DNA from: Polaribacter sp.
Lineage (GTDB): Bacteria; Bacteroidota; Bacteroidia; Flavobacteriales; Flavobacteriaceae
DNA length: 64,000 nt
Assembly: GCA_029245785.1 (NCBI GenBank)
Contig: JAQWOR010000021.1
Coordinates: 86,932-150,931, forward strand
Direction of reading: 5' to 3'
Part shown: positions 62,179 through 64,000 of the stretch, one piece after another
How positions within the stretch are numbered: position 1 is the stretch's first letter
How the letters are laid out: the number at the start of each line of letters is the position of its first letter
Made by a program: the position numbers and the translations under genes
Notes under the pieces: model-generated
What the model was told of the DNA's origin: nothing
The model's input: the letters and a program-made list of their open reading frames with translations, nothing else
Databases searched by the model: none

Positions 62179-62838
62179 ATGAGCGGATTATTATCTTCAT
62201 CGATAGCAAGAAAGTTTGCAATGGCACTTTCGGCACTTTTCTTAGTCTTTTTTCTCTTAATACATGTAAGTGTAAACCTGTTATCGGTTTTTAGCGAAGA
62301 GGTATTTAATACCGCTTCCCACTTTATGGGAACAAACCCATTGGTGCAATTTGCGCTACAACCTGTGTTAATTTTTGGAGTTGTTTTTCATTTTGTACTA
62401 GGCTTTGTCTTAGAATTAAAAAACAGAAAAGCGGTAGGAATTAAGTATGCACAAAACAACGGAGCAGCAAACTCTACTTGGATGAGCAGAAATATGATTT
62501 ATTCTGGATTGGCAATTTTAGCATTCATCGTATTGCATTTTATCGATTTTTGGATTCCTGAATTAAAATACAAATATATAGATGTATTGCCCGAAAATCC
62601 GCATCGCTATTTTGAAGAATTACAGCATAAATTTATTTCTCCATGGAGAGTTGGCGCTTATATAATTGCCTTTGTGTTTTTAGCATTGCATTTATTACAC
62701 GGATTCAACTCTGCATTTCAATCGATGGGGCTTAACAATGCCTATACAAAAAGCTTTAAAAAATGTGCAAACGGATATGCAATTCTCGTTCCAGCATTGT
62801 TCATTTTTATTGCACTGTTTCACCATTTCAATCACTAA
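62179..62838 (+). CDS. sdhC: succinate dehydrogenase cytochrome b subunit
   Basis: SSSIARKFAMALSALFLVFFLLIHVSVNLLSVF...; followed by sdhA. Confidence 0.92.
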   Translation: MSGLLSSSIARKFAMALSALFLVFFLLIHVSVNLLSVFSEEVFNTASHFMGTNPLVQFALQPVLIFGVVFHFVLGFVLELKNRKAVGIKYAQNNGAANSTWMSRNMIYSGLAILAFIVLHFIDFWIPELKYKYIDVLPENPHRYFEELQHKFISPWRVGAYIIAFVFLALHLLHGFNSAFQSMGLNNAYTKSFKKCANGYAILVPALFIFIALFHHFNH

Positions 62839-62844
62839 ACTAGT

Positions 62845-64000
62845 ATGGCTACATTAGATTCTAAAGTTCCTAAAGGTCCTATAAAAGACAAATGGACAAC
62901 CTATAAAGACAAAATCAATCTTGTAAATCCTGCAAACAAGCGAAATATCGACATTATTGTAGTTGGAACAGGTTTAGCAGGAGGTTCTGCCGCTGCAACC
63001 TTAGCAGAGTTAGGATACAATGTAAAAGCATTTGCCTACCAAGATTCTCCTCGTAGAGCACATTCAATTGCAGCACAAGGAGGTATCAATGCTGCAAAAA
63101 ACTATATGGGCGATGGAGATTCTAACTATCGTTTATTTTATGACACCGTAAAAGGAGGCGATTACCGCTCTCGAGAAGCCAACGTACATCGATTGGCAGA
63201 AGTTTCAGGAAACATCATTGATCAATGTGTAGCACAAGGAGTTCCTTTTGCTCGTGATTATGGTGGCTTGCTAGACAACCGTTCATTTGGAGGCGTATTG
63301 GTTTCTAGAACTTTCTATGCGAAAGGGCAAACCGGACAACAATTATTGTTAGGTGCTTATTCTGCCATGAACCGTCAAATTGCTCGTGGTAAAATTGAAA
63401 TGTTCAATCGCCATGAAATGTTAGACGTGGTACTTGTTGATGGGAAAGCCCGTGGAATTATTACACGAAACCTTATTACTGGAGAAATTGAACGCCATGC
63501 TGCACACGCTGTAGTAATTGCTACTGGAGGATACGGAAATGTTTATTTCTTATCTACAAATGCCATGTGATCTAACGCAACTGCTGCTTGGAAAATACAT
63601 AAAAAAGGTGCCTTTTTTGCAAACCCTTGTTATACGCAAATTCACCAAACCTGTATTCCACGTTCAGGAGATTATCAATCGAAATTAACATTGATGTCTG
63701 AATCATTACGTAACGACGGACGTATTTGGGTTCCAAAAAACATGGAAGATGTTTTGGCCATTAGAGAAGGTCGTAAAAAACCAACGGACTTATCAGAAGA
63801 ACAAAGAGATTATTACTTAGAAAGAAGATATCCTGCATTTGGGAACTTAGTACCAAGATATGTAGCATCAAGAGCAGCAAAAGAAAGATGTGATGCTGGT
63901 TTTGGAGTAAATAAAACAGGAGAGGCGGTATATTTAGATTTCACTTCAGCAATCCAAAGATATGGAAAACAAGAGGCGGCAATTGCACGAATTGAAAACC
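62845..64000 (+). CDS. sdhA: succinate dehydrogenase flavoprotein subunit, truncated by window end and interrupted by an in-frame TGA at 63568-63570
   Basis: [36 protein letters not shown]; after the TGA the same frame reads [56 protein letters not shown]. Confidence 0.9.

Noticed and set aside
63568-63570. Alternative genetic code with TGA = Gly
   Set aside because: TGA terminates other genes in the window with correctly sized products (e.g. leuC at 9718), so the sdhA TGA is an isolated event.

Overview
64 kb of a low-GC Bacteroidota chromosome, most likely Flavobacteriaceae (gene families, flavobacterial TAnnTTTG -7 motifs, no obvious Shine-Dalgarno). Most of it is core metabolism: metG, leuACDB, a nine-gene arginine operon (GNAT-argG-argC-proC-argD-argF'-argB-argE-argH), an ilvD-ilvB-ilvN-ilvC-ilvA operon, ssb, pyk, rnc-fabF-acpP, purN, rnhA, a suf iron-sulfur cluster set, thiL, pepP, csp, a DEAD-box helicase and sdhC/sdhA. 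Main non-routine observations: (1) upstream of ilvD, two tandem Ile/Val-rich leader peptides, each followed by an intrinsic terminator; the second has a 9-nt antiterminator segment overlapping its stop codon, which fits a double attenuator. (2) sdhA has an in-frame TGA at an expected Gly codon, with the conserved reading frame continuing after it. (3) An IS200-like/RAYT transposase gene ends 7 nt from a 33-nt palindrome that also encodes the N-terminus of the next gene. (4) Several families of dispersed palindromes occur, one of them in frame inside metG. (5) A cassette combines a di-heme cytochrome c peroxidase, an MbnP-like protein and two beta-propeller-like lipoproteins. (6) A GC-rich structured region of unknown identity lies upstream of the arg operon. 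No CRISPR array, rRNA or tRNA was seen. All calls come from reading the sequence and ORF translations; no searches were run.
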